Origin: Cloeon dipterum
Taxonomy: Eukaryota > Arthropoda > Insecta > Ephemeroptera > Baetidae
Direction: 5' to 3'
Length of the DNA stretch: 64,000 nucleotides
NCBI RefSeq assembly: GCF_949628265.1
Contig: NC_088786.1
Span: 40,507,681 to 40,571,680 of the forward strand
Each line of letters starts with the position of its first letter. Within the stretch, counting starts at the first letter, position 1. Below are positions 21,355 through 34,500 of this stretch, one piece after another. The notes under the pieces were generated by a model, which saw nothing but the letters and a program-made list of their open reading frames with translations, was not told where the DNA came from and ran no database searches. Made by a program: the position numbers and the translations under genes.

Positions 21355-24300
21355 TAGGAAATAGCAGAGTTTTACGCCCGCCTGCGCCAAAGACGTCGGG
21401 GGGCGTCCACTCTGCTGAGAATTTAAATGAAAAGGGAAAGTTAAAAGGGAAAAGAGCAGAGTTTACGCGTTCAACTCTTCTGAGAATTTAAATAAAAAAG
21501 GGAAATTTAAAAGAAAATCAGCAGAGTTTTCACCCGCCTACGCCAAAGACGTCGGGGGGCGTCCACTCTGCTGAGAATTTTAATAAAAAGGGAAAGTTAA
21601 AAGGGAAAAGAGCAGAGTTATCGCGTCTAACTCTTCTGAGATTTAAATAAAAAAAGGGAAAGTTAAAAGAAAAAACAGCAGAGTTTTCACCCGCCTACGC
21701 CAAAGACGTCGGGGGGCGTCCACTCTGCTGAGAATTTAAATGAAAAGGGAAAGTTAAAAGGGAAAAGAGCAGAGTTTACGCGTTCAACTCTTCTGAGAAT
21801 TTAAATAAAAAAGGGAAATTTAAAAGAAAATCAGCAGAGTTTTCACCCGCCTACGCCAAAGACGTCGGGGGGCGTCCACTCTGCTGAGAATTTTAATAAA
21901 AAGGGAAAGTTAAAAGGGAAAAGAGCAGAGTTATCGCGTCTAACTCTTCTGAGATTTAAATAAAAAAAGGGAAAGTTAAAAGAAAAACAGCAGAGTTTTC
22001 ACCCGCCTACGCCAAAGACGTCGGGGGGCGTCCACTCTGCTGAGAATTTAAATGAAAAGGGAAAGTTAAAAGGGAAAAGAGCAGAGTTATCGCGTTTAAC
22101 TCTTCTGAGATTTAAATAAAAAAGGGAAAGTTAAAAGAAAATCAGCAGAGTTTTCACCCGCCTACGCCAAAGACGTCGGGGGGCGTCCACTCTGCTGAGA
22201 ATTTAAATGAAAAGGGAAAGTTAAAAGGGAAAAGAGCAGAGTTATCGCGTTTAACTCTGCTGAGAATTTAAATAAAAAAGGGAAATTTAAAAGAAAATCA
22301 GCAGAGTTTTCACCCGCCTACGCCAAAGACGTCGGGGGGCGTCCACTCTGCTGAGAATTTTAATAAAAAGGGAAAGTTAAAAGGGAAAAGAGCAGAGTTA
22401 TCGCGTTTAACTCTTCTGAGATTTAAATAAAAAAGGGAAAGTTAAAAAAAATCAGCAGAGTTTTCACCCGCCTACGCCAAAGACGTCGGGGGGCGTCCAC
22501 TCTGCTGAGAATTTAAATGAAAAGGGAAAGTTAAAAGGGAAAAGAGCAGAGTTTACGCGTTCAACTCTTCTGAGAATTTAAATAAAAAAGGGAAAGTTAA
22601 AAAAAATCAGCAGAGTTTTCACCCGCCTACGCCAAAGACGTCGGGGGGCGTCCACTCTGCTGAGAATTTAATAAAAAAAGGGAAAGTTAAAAGAAAAACA
22701 GCAGAGTTTTCACCCGCCTACGCCAAAGACGTCGGGGGGCGTCCACTCTGCTGAGAATTTAATAAAAAAAGGGAAAGTTAAAAGAAAAACAGCAGAGTTT
22801 TCACCCGCCTACGCCAAAGACGTCGGGGGGCGTCCACTCTGCTGAGAATTTAATAAAAAAAGGGAAAGTTAAAAGAAAAACAGCAGAGTTTTCACCCGCC
22901 TACGCCAAAGACGTCGGGGGGCGTCCACTCTGCTGAGAATTTAATAAAAAAAGGGAAAGTTAAAAGAAAAACAGCAGAGTTTTCACCCGCCTACGCCAAA
23001 GACGTCGGGGGGCGTCCACTCTGCTGAGAATTTAATAAAAAAAGGGAAAGTTAAAAGAAAAACAGCAGAGTTTTCACCCGCCTACGCCAAAGACGTCGGG
23101 GGGCGTCCACTCTGCTGAGAATTTTAATAAAAAGGGAAAGTTAAAAGGGAAAAGAGCAGAGTTATCGCGTCTAACTCTTCTGAGATTTAAATAAAAAAGG
23201 GAAAGTTAAAAAAAATCAGCAGAGTTTTCACCCGCCTACGCCAAAGACGTCGGGGGGCGTCCACTCTGCTGAGAATTTAATAAAAAAAGGGAAAGTTAAA
23301 AGAAAAACAGCAGAGTTTTCACCCGCCTACGCCAAAGACGTCGGGGGGCGTCCACTCTGCTGAGAATTTAATAAAAAAAGGGAAAGTTAAAAGAAAAACA
23401 GCAGAGTTTTCACCCGCCTACGCCAAAGACGTCGGGGGGCGTCCACTCTGCTGAGAATTTTAATAAAAATGGAAAGTTAAAAGGGAAAAGAGCAGAGTTA
23501 TCGCGTTTAACTCTGCTGAGAATTTAATGAAAAATGGGAAAGTTAAAAGAAAAACAGCAGAGTTTTCACCCGCCTACGCCAAAGACGTCGGGGGGCGTCC
23601 ACTCTGCTGAGAATTTTAATAAAAATGGAAAGTTAAAAGGGAAAAGAGCAGAGTTATCGCGTTTAACTCTGCTGAGAATTTAATGAAAAATGGGAAAGTT
23701 AAAAGAAAAACAGCAGAGTTTTCACCCGCCTACGCCAAAGACGTCGGGGGGCGTCCACTCTGCTGAGAATTTAAATGAAAAGGGAAAGTTAAAAGAAAAA
23801 CAGCAGAGTTTTCACCCGCCTACGCCAAAGACGTCGGGGGGCGTCCACTCTGCTGAGAATTTTAATAAAAATGGAAAGTTAAAAGGGAAAAGAGCAGAGT
23901 TATCGCGTTTAACTCTGCTGAGAATTTAATGAAAAATGGGAAAGTTAAAAGAAAAACAGCAGAGTTTTCACCCGCCTACGCCAAAGACGTCGGGGGGCGT
24001 CCACTCTGCTGAGAATTTAAATAAAAAGGGAAAGTTAAAAGAAAAACAGCAGAGTTTTCACCCGCCTACGCCAAAGACGTCGGGGGGCGTCCACTCTGCT
24101 GAGAATTTTAATAAAAATGGAAAGTTAAAAGGGAAAAGAGCAGAGTTATCGCGTTTAACTCTGCTGAGAATTTAAATAAAAAAGGGAAATTTAAAAGAAA
24201 ATCAGCAGAGTTTTCACCCGCCTACGCCAAAGACGTCGGGGGGCGTCCACTCTGCTGAGAATTTTAATAAAAAGGGAAAGTTAAAAGGGAAAAGAGCAGA

Positions 24301-27300
24301 GTTATCGCGTCTAACTCTTCTGAGATTTAAATAAAAAAGGGAAAGTTAAAAGAAAATCAGCAGAGTTTTCACCCGCCTACGCCAAAGACGTCGGGGGGCG
24401 TCCACTCTGCTGAGAATTTAAATGAAAAGGGAAAGTTAAAAGGGAAAAGAGCAGAGTTATCGCGTTTAACTCTGCTGAGAATTTAAATAAAAAAGGGAAA
24501 TTTAAAAGAAAATCAGCAGAGTTTTCACCCGCCTACGCCAAAGACGTCGGGGGGCGTCCACTCTGCTGAGAATTTTAATAAAAAGGGAAAGTTAAAAGGG
24601 AAAAGAGCAGAGTTATCGCGTTTAACTCTTCTGAGATTTAAATAAAAAAGGGAAAGTTAAAAAAAATCAGCAGAGTTTTCACCCGCCTACGCCAAAGACG
24701 TCCGGGGGCGTCCACTCTGCTGAGAATTTAAATGAAAAGGGAAAGTTAAAAGGGAAAAGAGCAGAGTTTACGCGTTCAACTCTTCTGAGAATTTAAATAA
24801 AAAAGGGAAATTTAAAAGAAAATCAGCAGAGTTTTCACCCGCCTACGCCAAAGACGTCGGGGGGCGTCCACTCTGCTGAGAATTTTAATAAAAAGGGAAA
24901 GTTAAAAGGGAAAAGAGCAGAGTTATCGCGTCTAACTCTTCTGAGATTTAAATAAAAAAGGGAAAGTTAAAAAAAATCAGCAGAGTTTTCACCCGCCTAC
25001 GCCAAAGACGTCGGGGGGCGTCCACTCTGCTGAGAATTTAATAAAAAAAGGGAAAGTTAAAAGAAAAACAGCAGAGTTTTCACCCGCCTACGCCAAAGAC
25101 GTCGGGGGGCGTCCACTCTGCTGAGAATTTAATAAAAAAAGGGAAAGTTAAAAGAAAAACAGCAGAGTTTTCACCCGCCTACGCCAAAGACGTCGGGGGG
25201 CGTCCACTCTGCTGAGAATTTTAATAAAAATGGAAAGTTAAAAGGGAAAAGAGCAGAGTTATCGCGTTTAACTCTGCTGAGAATTTAATGAAAAATGGGA
25301 AAGTTAAAAAAAATCAGCAGAGTTTTCACCCGCCTACGCCAAAGACGTCGGGGGGCGTCCACTCTGCTGAGAATTTAATAAAAAAAGGGAAAGTTAAAAG
25401 AAAAACAGCAGAGTTTTCACCCGCCTACGCCAAAGACGTCGGGGGGCGTCCACTCTGCTGAGAATTTAATAAAAAAAGGGAAAGTTAAAAGAAAAACAGC
25501 AGAGTTTTCACCCGCCTACGCCAAAGACGTCGGGGGGCGTCCACTCTGCTGAGAATTTTAATAAAAATGGAAAGTTAAAAGGGAAAAGAGCAGAGTTATC
25601 GCGTTTAACTCTGCTGAGAATTTAATGAAAAATGGGAAAGTTAAAAGAAAAACAGCAGAGTTTTCACCCGCCTACGCCAAAGACGTCGGGGGGCGTCCAC
25701 TCTGCTGAGAATTTTAATAAAAATGGAAAGTTAAAAGGGAAAAGAGCAGAGTTTTCACCCGCCTACGCCAAAGACGTCGGGGGGCGTCCACTCTGCTGAG
25801 AATTTTAATAAAAATGGAAAGTTAAAAGGGAAAAGAGCAGAGTTATCGCGTTTAACTCTGCTGAGAATTTAATGAAAAATGGGAAATTTAAAAGAAAAAC
25901 AGCAGAGTTTTCACCCGCCTACGCCAAAGACGTCGGGGGGCGTCCACTCTGCTGAGAATTTTAATAAAAATGGAAAGTTAAAAGAAAAACAGCAGAGTTT
26001 TCACCCGCCTACGCCAAAGACGTCGGGGGGCGTCCACTCTGCTGAGAATTTTAATAAAAATGGAAAGTTAAAAGGGAAAAGAGCAGAGTTTTCACCCGCC
26101 TACGCCAAAGACGTCGGGGGGCGTCCACTCTGCTGAGAATTTAATAAAAAAAGGGAAAGTTAAAAGAAAAACAGCAGAGTTTTCACCCGCCTACGCCAAA
26201 GACGTCGGGGGGCGTCCACTCTGCTGAGAATTTTAATAAAAATGGAAAGTTAAAAGGGAAAAGAGCAGAGTTATCGCGTTTAACTCTGCTGAGAATTTAA
26301 TGAAAAATGGGAAATTTAAAAGAAAAACAGCAGAGTTTTCACCCGCCTACGCCAAAGACGTCGGGGGGCGTCCACTCTGCTGAGAATTTTAATAAAAATG
26401 GAAAGTTAAAAGGGAAAAGAGCAGAGTTATCGCGTTTAACTCTGCTGAGAATTTAATGAAAAATGGGAAATTTAAAAGAAAAACAGCAGAGTTTTCACCC
26501 GCCTACGCCAAAGACGTCGGGGGGCGTCCACTCTGCTGAGAATTTTAATAAAAATGGAAAGTTAAAAGGGAAAAGAGCAGAGTTATCGCGTTTAACTCTG
26601 CTGAGAATTTAATGAAAAATGGGAAATTTAAAAGAAAAACAGCAGAGTTTTCACCCGCCTACGCCAAAGACGTCGGGGGGCGTCCACTCTGCTGAGAATT
26701 TTAATAAAAATGGAAAGTTAAAAGGGAAAAGAGCAGAGTTATCGCGTTTAACTCTGCTGAGAATTTAATGAAAAATGGGAAATTTAAAAGAAAAACAGCA
26801 GAGTTTTCACCCGCCTACGCCAAAGACGTCGGGGGGCGTCCACTCTGCTGAGAATTTTAATAAAAATGGAAAGTTAAAAGGGAAAAGAGCAGAGTTATCG
26901 CGTTTAACTCTGCTGAGAATTTAATGAAAAATGGGAAATTTAAAAGAAAAACAGCAGAGTTTTCACCCGCCTACGCCAAAGACGTCGGGGGGCGTCCACT
27001 CTGCTGAGAATTTTAATAAAAATGGAAAGTTAAAAGAAAAACAGCAGAGTTTTCACCCGCCTACGCCAAAGACGTCGGGGGGCGTCCACTCTGCTGAGAA
27101 TTTAATAAAAAAAAGGGAAAGTTAAAAGAAAAACAGCAGAGTTTTCACCCGCCTACGCCAAAGACGTCGGGGGGCGTCCACTCTGCTGAGAATTTAATAA
27201 AAAAAGGGAAAGTTAAAAGAAAAACAGCAGAGTTTTCACCCGCCTACGCCAAAGACGTCGGGGGGCGTCCACTCTGCTGAGAATTTAATAAAAAAAGGGA

Positions 27301-29430
27301 AAGTTAAAAGAAAAACAGCAGAGTTTTCACCCGCCTACGCCAAAGACGTCGGGGGGCGTCCACTCTGCTGAGAATTTAATAAAAAAAGGGAAAGTTAAAA
27401 GAAAAACAGCAGAGTTTTCACCCGCCTACGCCAAAGACGTCGGGGGGCGCTCCACTCTGCTGAGAATTTAAATGAAAAGGGAAAGTTAAAAGGGAAAAGA
27501 GCAGAGTTATCGCGTTTAACTCTTCTGAGATTTAAATAAAAAAGGGAAAGTTAAAAGAAAAACAGCAGAGTTTTCACCCGCCTACGCCAAAGACGTCGGG
27601 GGGCGTCCACTCTGCTGAGAATTTTAATAAAAATGGAAAGTTAAAAGAAAAACAGCAGAGTTTTCACCCGCCTACGCCAAAGACGTCGGGGGGCGTCCAC
27701 TCTGCTGAGAATTTAATAAAAAAAGGGAAAGTTAAAAGAAAAACAGCAGAGTTTTCACCCGCCTACGCCAAAGACGTCGGGGGGCGTCCACTCTGCTGAG
27801 AATTTAATAAAAAAAGGGAAAGTTAAAAGAAAAACAGCAGAGTTTTCACCCGCCTACGCCAAAGACGTCGGGGGGCGTCCACTCTGCTGAGAATTTAATA
27901 AAAAAAGGGAAAGTTAAAAGAAAAACAGCAGAGTTTTCACCCGCCTACGCCAAAGACGTCGGGGGGCGTCCACTCTGCTGAGAATTTAATAAAAAAAGGG
28001 AAAGTTAAAAGAAAAACAGCAGAGTTTTCACCCGCCTACGCCAAAGACGTCGGGGGGCGCTCCACTCTGCTGAGAATTTAAATGAAAATGGAAAGTTAAA
28101 AGGGAAAAGAGCAGAGTTATCGCGTTTAACTCTGCTGAGAATTTAATGAAAAATGGGAAATTTAAAAGAAAAACAGCAGAGTTTTCACCCGCCTACGCCA
28201 AAGACGTCGGGGGGCGTCCACTCTGCTGAGAATTTTAATAAAAATGGAAAGTTAAAAGGGAAAAGAGCAGAGTTATCGCGTTTAACTCTGCTGAGAATTT
28301 AATGAAAAATGGGAAATTTAAAAGAAAAACAGCAGAGTTTTCACCCGCCTACGCCAAAGACGTCGGGGGGCGTCCACTCTGCTGAGAATTTAATAAAAAA
28401 AGGGAAAGTTAAAAGAAAAACAGCAGAGTTTTCACCCGCCTACGCCAAAGACGTCGGGGGGCGTCCATTCTGCTGAGAATTTAATAAAAAAAGGGAAAGT
28501 TAAAAGAAAAACAGCAGAGTTTTCACCCGCCTACGCCAAAGACGTCGGGGGGCGCTCCACTCTGCTGAGAATTTAAATGAAAAGGGAAAGTTAAAAGGGA
28601 AAAGAGCAGAGTTATCGCGTTTAACTCTTCTGAGATTTAAATAAAAAAGGGAAAGTTAAAAGAAAAACAGCAGAGTTTTCACCCGCCTACGCCAAAGACG
28701 TCGGGGGGCGTCCACTCTGCTGAGAATTTAAATAAAAATGGAAAGTTAAAAGAAAAACAGCAGAGTTTTCACCCGCCTACGCCAAAGACGTCGGGGGGCG
28801 TCCACTCTGCTGAGAATTTAATAAAAAAAGGGAAAGTTAAAAGAAAAACAGCAGAGTTTTCACCCGCCTACGCCAAAGACGTCGGGGGGCGTCCACTCTG
28901 CTGAGAATTTAATAAAAAAAGGGAAAGTTAAAAGAAAAACAGCAGAGTTTTCACCCGCCTACGCCAAAGACGTCGGGGGGCGTCCACTCTGCTGAGAATT
29001 TAATAAAAAAAGGGAAAGTTAAAAGAAAAACAGCAGAGTTTTCACCCGCCTACGCCAAAGACGTCGGGGGGCGTCCACTCTGCTGAGAATTTAATAAAAA
29101 AAGGGAAAGTTAAAAGAAAAACAGCAGAGTTTTCACCCGCCTACGCCAAAGACGTCGGGGGGCGCTCCACTCTGCTGAGAATTTAAATGAAAAGGGAAAG
29201 TTAAAAGGGAAAAGAGCAGAGTTATCGCGTTTAACTCTTCTGAGATTTAAATAAAAAAGGGAAAGTTAAAAGAAAAACAGCAGAGTTTTCACCCGCCTAC
29301 GCCAAAGACGTCGGGGGGCGTCCACTCTGCTGAGAATTTAAATGAAAAAAGGGAAAGTTACAAGAAAATCAGCAGAGTTTTCACCCGCCTACGCCGAAGA
29401 CGTCGGGGGGCGTTGAACTCTGCTGAAAAG
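21355..29430. repeat. Satellite array: 91-bp units and 91+65-bp composite units
   Basis: About 8.1 kb of tandem repeats. The simple unit is 91 bp (for example 22699 to 22790) with core CCTACGCCAAAGACGTCGGG. In many places a related 65-bp half unit (core GAGTTATCGCGTTTAACTCT) is inserted, giving a 156-bp composite (for example 26341 to 26497). Simple and composite units occur in blocks, a higher-order arrangement. Copies are nearly identical inside the array and most diverged at both edges, as expected for unequal exchange. In the 91-bp unit CAGCAGAGT pairs with ACTCTGCTG; in the 65-bp unit GCAGAGTTA pairs with TAACTCTGC. There is no credible gene, although the 156-bp period keeps some frames open. 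Confidence 0.97.
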
Positions 29431-29454
29431 AAAAAAAGGAATTCGACTGACCTG

Positions 29455-29665
29455 AAATTGGTGCGCGGTCCTCGATGGTCATCTGGTGGTCGCTGCAGTC
29501 GCTGGCCCCTCAATCATCAAGCGTGGTTGCAGACCGGCACCGCGCACGTCCTCCTCCTGTCACTGCCAGTTAAAGACTGACGAGAGTAGGAGAAGCGAAG
29601 CAGAAGCAGCAGCCAGACTGAAAAGACGACAGTTGCCGACCGCGCATGCGCACTTTCGCCGTCTT
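29455..29665 (-). other. Module copy A: possible alternative first exon
   Basis: Read on the minus strand, an NRF1-like TGCGCATGCGC (near 29645) is followed by GCTTCGCTTCTCCTACTC, a conserved block (GACGTGCGCGGTGC, CTTGATGATTGAGGGGCCAG) and a donor CAG|GTCAGTC near 29455. Two further copies lie at 30219-30530 and 30863-31140. The frames differ between copies, so it is more likely untranslated than coding. Confidence 0.45.
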
Positions 29666-30218
29666 GCTCCGCCCCCTTTTACACACGCACAATATTTGGC
29701 AATTCGGTATAACTATGAATGACAGACGTTGCCATATTTACAAACGGAAATATTTATTTCTTCCCTACTCTCAGCTATACTGCGCTCGCGTGAAGCTCAG
29801 AGAGGGGAAGATGGTCCTGTATGTAAATATGGCGAGGTCTGCCAGTCCTAGTTATATCATCATTAGCGATTTACCCGCGAATTCGGCTTGCCTGCACACG
29901 CGCTCTCCGCGATTCTAACCACCATTTTCTAAGTCAATTTAATTTGAATTATAAAAGTTTATTTTTTTAAACTTATACTATAATTTAGGCAATTTTTCGA
30001 TTCTTGTTTGAAATTTAATTTGCGGCATATTTAACAAGTTTTAATAAATTATTGACTTGTTTTAAAATTAAAAGAATTTTGACCGGTACGCGCAATTTTT
30101 CCGCTATCAAGGTTCGCTTTCAGTATTTTAGTTTTTAGTGACCCGCCATTGTATAACAAAAACGCGAAAAATTGTTAGCCCACAAGAGAGGAAATAATTA
30201 ATGAAATGATTGTACTCA

Positions 30219-30530
30219 CCCGCAGGTGTGGCCGTCAGTCGCGGGTCAGCCGAGGTCCACGCTGTCCACGGAGGTCGTCTGGTGGTCGCTGGCCCCTCAG
30301 TCATCAAGCGCGGCTGCAGACCAGCACCGCGCACGTCCTCCTCCAGCCACTGCCAGTTAGAGACTAATGAGAGTAGGAGAAGCGAAGCAGCAGCAGAGAG
30401 GGGAAGGAGTGGGGGCAAACGTCGCTTGTTCGCTCCCCACTCCTTCCCCTCTTTTGCTGACTTCTGCTTCGCTTCTCCTACTGCCAGAGCCAACGCCAGC
30501 TGTCGCCCACACATGCGCATGCGCACTCCA
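30219..30530 (-). other. Module copy B: possible alternative first exon with long hairpin
   Basis: This copy has the same conserved block as A and a donor GCGG|GTGAGTAC near 30219, with an NRF1-like ATGCGCATGCGCA near 30515. Positions 30369-30482 are a hairpin: AGTAGGAGAAGCGAAGCAG plus GGGGAAGGAGTGGGG pair with their complements around a short loop. What is downstream of the donor is unknown. Confidence 0.45.
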
Positions 30531-30862
30531 TCACATGCACCACGATTGGCGTTTAGCCCGCGAAACCAGCTAACGCTCTCTGCGATTCCAAGTCAATTTA
30601 ATTAAATTTTACATGTTTAGTAAATTTAAAACTATTGGAAAGGGGAAAAACGATTCAAATTTTACAATTAATTATTAACAGTTAATATTACGCCCTTTTA
30701 ATTGTTAACAAATTGTATTGCATGAATAACTTGTTTTTAAATTTAAAGATTATTGACTTGTATGCGCAATTTTTCCGCTATCGTAGCTCGCGATTTTGTA
30801 ACGAATGCGCCAAGAATTTCTTAGCCCCCAAAATACGAAATTATGTAGTGTTATTGTACTCA

Positions 30863-31140
30863 CCTTAAAATGTGGACGTCGGCCGCTGGTCAGCTGTTTC
30901 CATGGTGTCCGTCTGGTGGTCGCTGGCCCCTCAGTCATCAAGCGCGGCTGCAGACCAGCACCGCGCACGTCATCCTCCGGTCGCTTCTAGTTAGAGACTA
31001 ATCGCAGGAGAGTAGGAGAAGCGAAGCAGCAGCCAGACACGAAGGAGTGGGGGCAATGATCGCTTGTTTGCTGCTTGTTTGCTCCCCACTCCTTCCCCTC
31101 TGTTGGTGACTCTGGCTGCTTAAGTAAGCAACGCAACCAG
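30863..31140 (-). other. Module copy C: possible alternative first exon with hairpin
   Basis: Conserved block, donor TTTTAAG|GTGAGTAC near 30863, and a hairpin at about 31010-31130 in which GAAGGAGTGGGGGCAA and TTGCTCCCCACTCCTTC pair, flanked by AGCAGCCAG and CTGGCTGCT. Unlike copies A and B, I see no NRF1-like palindrome next to it. Confidence 0.4.
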
Positions 31141-31390
31141 TTTGAAAGGAATAGCACTGCAACTACAATGATTGGCAAAATAACCGGAATAATACGTCAA
31201 CCGAAACTATGGAGGTAGAACGAAAATCATGAAAATGATTTTAGCGGGAAAGGAAAAATTCCAAAGCGACATATCGGCTCTACGAGTAAAAAGCAAATCT
31301 ATAATATGCAACCTGCATTTTTTGTAAGAAATACATAAGAAAATTGTGTATTGGAAGGCAATAAAACGAAATTTAATTAGATTCACTCTT

Positions 31391-31396
31391 TTTATT
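31391..31396 (-). other. Candidate poly(A) signal of lectin gene 1
   Basis: AATAAA on the minus strand about 105 bases past the stop codon of the gene ending at 31501. Confidence 0.5.
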
Positions 31397-31500
31397 TCAA
31401 TCTGAAAACAGAGAAGAAAGATACGCCAATTGTTGCCAAACTATGAACAAATAAACTGTGCCGAAATCAACTCTCTTTCTCCTCTTATTGTGTATAACCC

Positions 31501-34500
31501 TTAAGGTTTCACACATATGTAGCCATGAAACCCGTTCGCTGAGTTTGCGTACTTTCCCGGGTTGAGGTACATGTCGATTATGTTAAATTGACTGTTCCTT
31601 TTGACGACGATCTGCTTGGCACTCGTGGCATAGCCGACGACCGCGTCACGATAACAATCATACCTATCATAAACCGGATCGTAAAGGCTCTCTGGAATCA
31701 CCGTTCGGCTGCGACAGTACACCTCGTGCGTCTGGTTGATCGACTCCGTTTCACCGGCAAGCACGTGGCCCAAGCTATTCACTTTAAAATGTTTTTTTTT
31801 ATCAAAACGTTTTAAAATCTATACTAGCATTAGTTCTCACTTGACAAGGTTTGGATAATTTGAATTTCGGCCGCAGTCGTTGGCTCCAAGAGCGCCAATC
31901 CCAGTTCACAGCAGCGCCTGTAAGCGTCAGCCGCATTCTTAACGGAAATTAGGTTAAATAATGTTTCGCCTATTCGAGCATTTGTTCATTAAATTACCGA
32001 ACACGCAATCGGGTCCCCCTTGCTTATGTAATAAAGCTTGGCATTATACGACTTCGCTTTTCCACCATATTTATCTTTAATTGTGACAAAATAATTAGTT
32101 CATTTAAAACTCCCCTAAAAAAATCTAACCTGTGTACGTCTCATCCTTAAACAATGCGGAAAGCGTTTGCTAGAAAATTAGTGAGAGATTTTGTGTCAAA
32201 AATATAAATCGAGTTTAATAAACTATACGTTTATTTCACAGGGAATATTTGCTGACATCCAACAAGATCGGCGTTTATAAATGCAAGGAGTCGGTGGAGC
32301 ATACTTAAAACAAATCAGTTCAAAACGACAAATCTTTATATTTAAGTTATGTTCTGACCACGGATCCATTGTCGAAATTTTGAGTGACCAATTTCGAGAC
32401 AAGATCTGGTGCTTTCTGCTGGCCGCATTTGTAGGTTTCGTACGCAGTTACACACTCGTCGTCATATTCTGAATTTAAATTATTAAAAAACATTATGATG
32501 TTTAAAAGAGATACTTTTGTCGCTGCATTCGTCATAGGCAACAAATCCCTGTTGCATTTTCACAGGATCCTCCATGGTCACGTTCTCTAATTGCCGCAAC
32601 ATTTCTATGTTTTTCAGTGCACCAAGATCAAACTTAAAACGACATTAAACTGGAAAATGGATAAAATATAAGATACAATATACCAATCCAACTTCAACTC
32701 CAACGCATTTCAAGAAGCACTAAGAAAGCGTTTTAAAATATGGAAAATTAAACGAATTTTAGAACCTTCAGGTTTAGAGAAACGTTTGCCGTGAGAAACA
32801 TAACTGTGTTGAGCAGCAGGTCAATATCAGCTAAAGAAATAATTAATTAGCTACATCTTTTATAATTTTTTTAATCAAAAACCAAATTCCAGATATCTGC
32901 ACATTCGGTCTGCATTGCTCTTTGGGAAGTGCCCCTTTTTCGAATCTCACAAAGGAAATTTTTCTTTTCACCACAATCCGCGGTGGCCAGGAGCTCAGAT
33001 CCGTTTCTCACTTCGAGGTAGACGCAGTCCAGGTCTGGTTTCGGGTGTCCATCCTTCCATTTAATCTCAGGTTCGATAAAATCCCTGTTCAGGAGACACC
33101 ACCGGAAGTTGGAAGGGCAACCAAGGTCCGTCCCGGACAACCAGAAGTCGCCGAAAGTTTCCGGTGCATACTCTATATAAATCGGAAAGTGTTTCAAATA
33201 TTATTGAGATTAATTTTAAATTTCGTACTAGAAGCAACTTTGGAGAAGCATTCCGATTTTCCCTTTGACTCCATCGAAGCAAGGGTCAGGCCGATGTCGC
33301 AACATTGCTGCCAGGCAGTTTGCCAGTTTGACTGGGGTTTGAGTTAAATATATTAGACAGAATTAAAAATCAATTCGATATATCAACCAAATTAGATTTA
33401 TAGACCAAAAAGTTGCGGCCGCATGCATCATACCAATCACCGTAGGCGAAGTAGGCTGCATGAAAAGTTCGAAAAAATAATTCATAATCATTTGTATTTA
33501 ATGATTTTGAGAAATTCGTGCCTTTGAGATAGCCGGTGCTTTTGTCAAAATAGGTCATCTGTTCAAAATCGATAAAATTTTAACTTTTTTTGTTCTCAGG
33601 AGGGTAATTATTAATACGTTCCGCTCGCAAAGTCCCGTAGGACATGAAACAACGCAAGGCTTTGGCGTTGTTCTTAGTGGCGTCTGAAATTTTATATAAC
33701 AATTAAGTTTTTCCTATTTCTTATCAAAACACAACCTTGCACGCGAAAATGTATTTATGCTCGCAAGTCCTGTCGGTCATAATGGTGCCTGTAGCGTTCA
33801 GGACGAAGCGAAAGTGGACGCAGCTCTCGTTCCCTTTGAAGTTGTCCGGCTGGTTTGCTTCCCATTTGAGGTTCGGAGCTAAAACCGTTGGCCCCGTTGG
33901 TTCGCACCACGCCCACTGACCGACAGGAGCACCTTTCCACGTACCTGACGTCCAGTAGTTAAAGTTCATCTTCCATTTTCCTGGAAAGTTTCTGCTTTAG
34001 ACAGGCTCAAATGAATTTATCAAAATAATTGCTTAAGGGAGGGTTTTTTTAAATTTTTTATTCAACCTTTGAAAACTACGGTCATGTTTGTAAGGCCATT
34101 TTGCTCTGCCAGATTGTCTAAATTCAATGCTTCCATGCCCAAAGCGCAGCAGTGAAGGTAGCTATCCAACCAGGTCATCTAAGTAAAAGATAAAATAGTT
34201 TCAATGCTTTAAAAGGTTTAAATAATAATTCAAACCGGCTTGTTTCCCAAAAGATAGGTGTAGTTGCCAATGTCGATCCAAAATCCGTATGATTTTTCAT
34301 CTTAAATGAAATAGATTACAACATATACATATTATTTAATAGTTATCTACTGTCTTACTAATCAATTTCCCAGAAGAGTCAAATAGAGAATCCTAGAAGA
34401 TTTTCTCAGAAATGATAAACTTAAGTACAGTAAACTCTAACGTTTTTGTTGCAGATTTTAGGACAGTCAACCGCAAACTGGCAGACGTAGTTCAGGGTGT

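Noticed and set aside
23690-27125. Repeated open frames in the satellite encoding KLKEKQQSFHPPTPKTSG-type peptides
   Set aside because: They arise because the 156-bp composite unit is a multiple of three. The frames start and stop with repeat variants, and no splice or promoter context supports a protein.
21355-29430. CRISPR-like array of repeats and spacers
   Set aside because: Units are contiguous near-identical satellite monomers without unique spacers, in a eukaryotic sequence.
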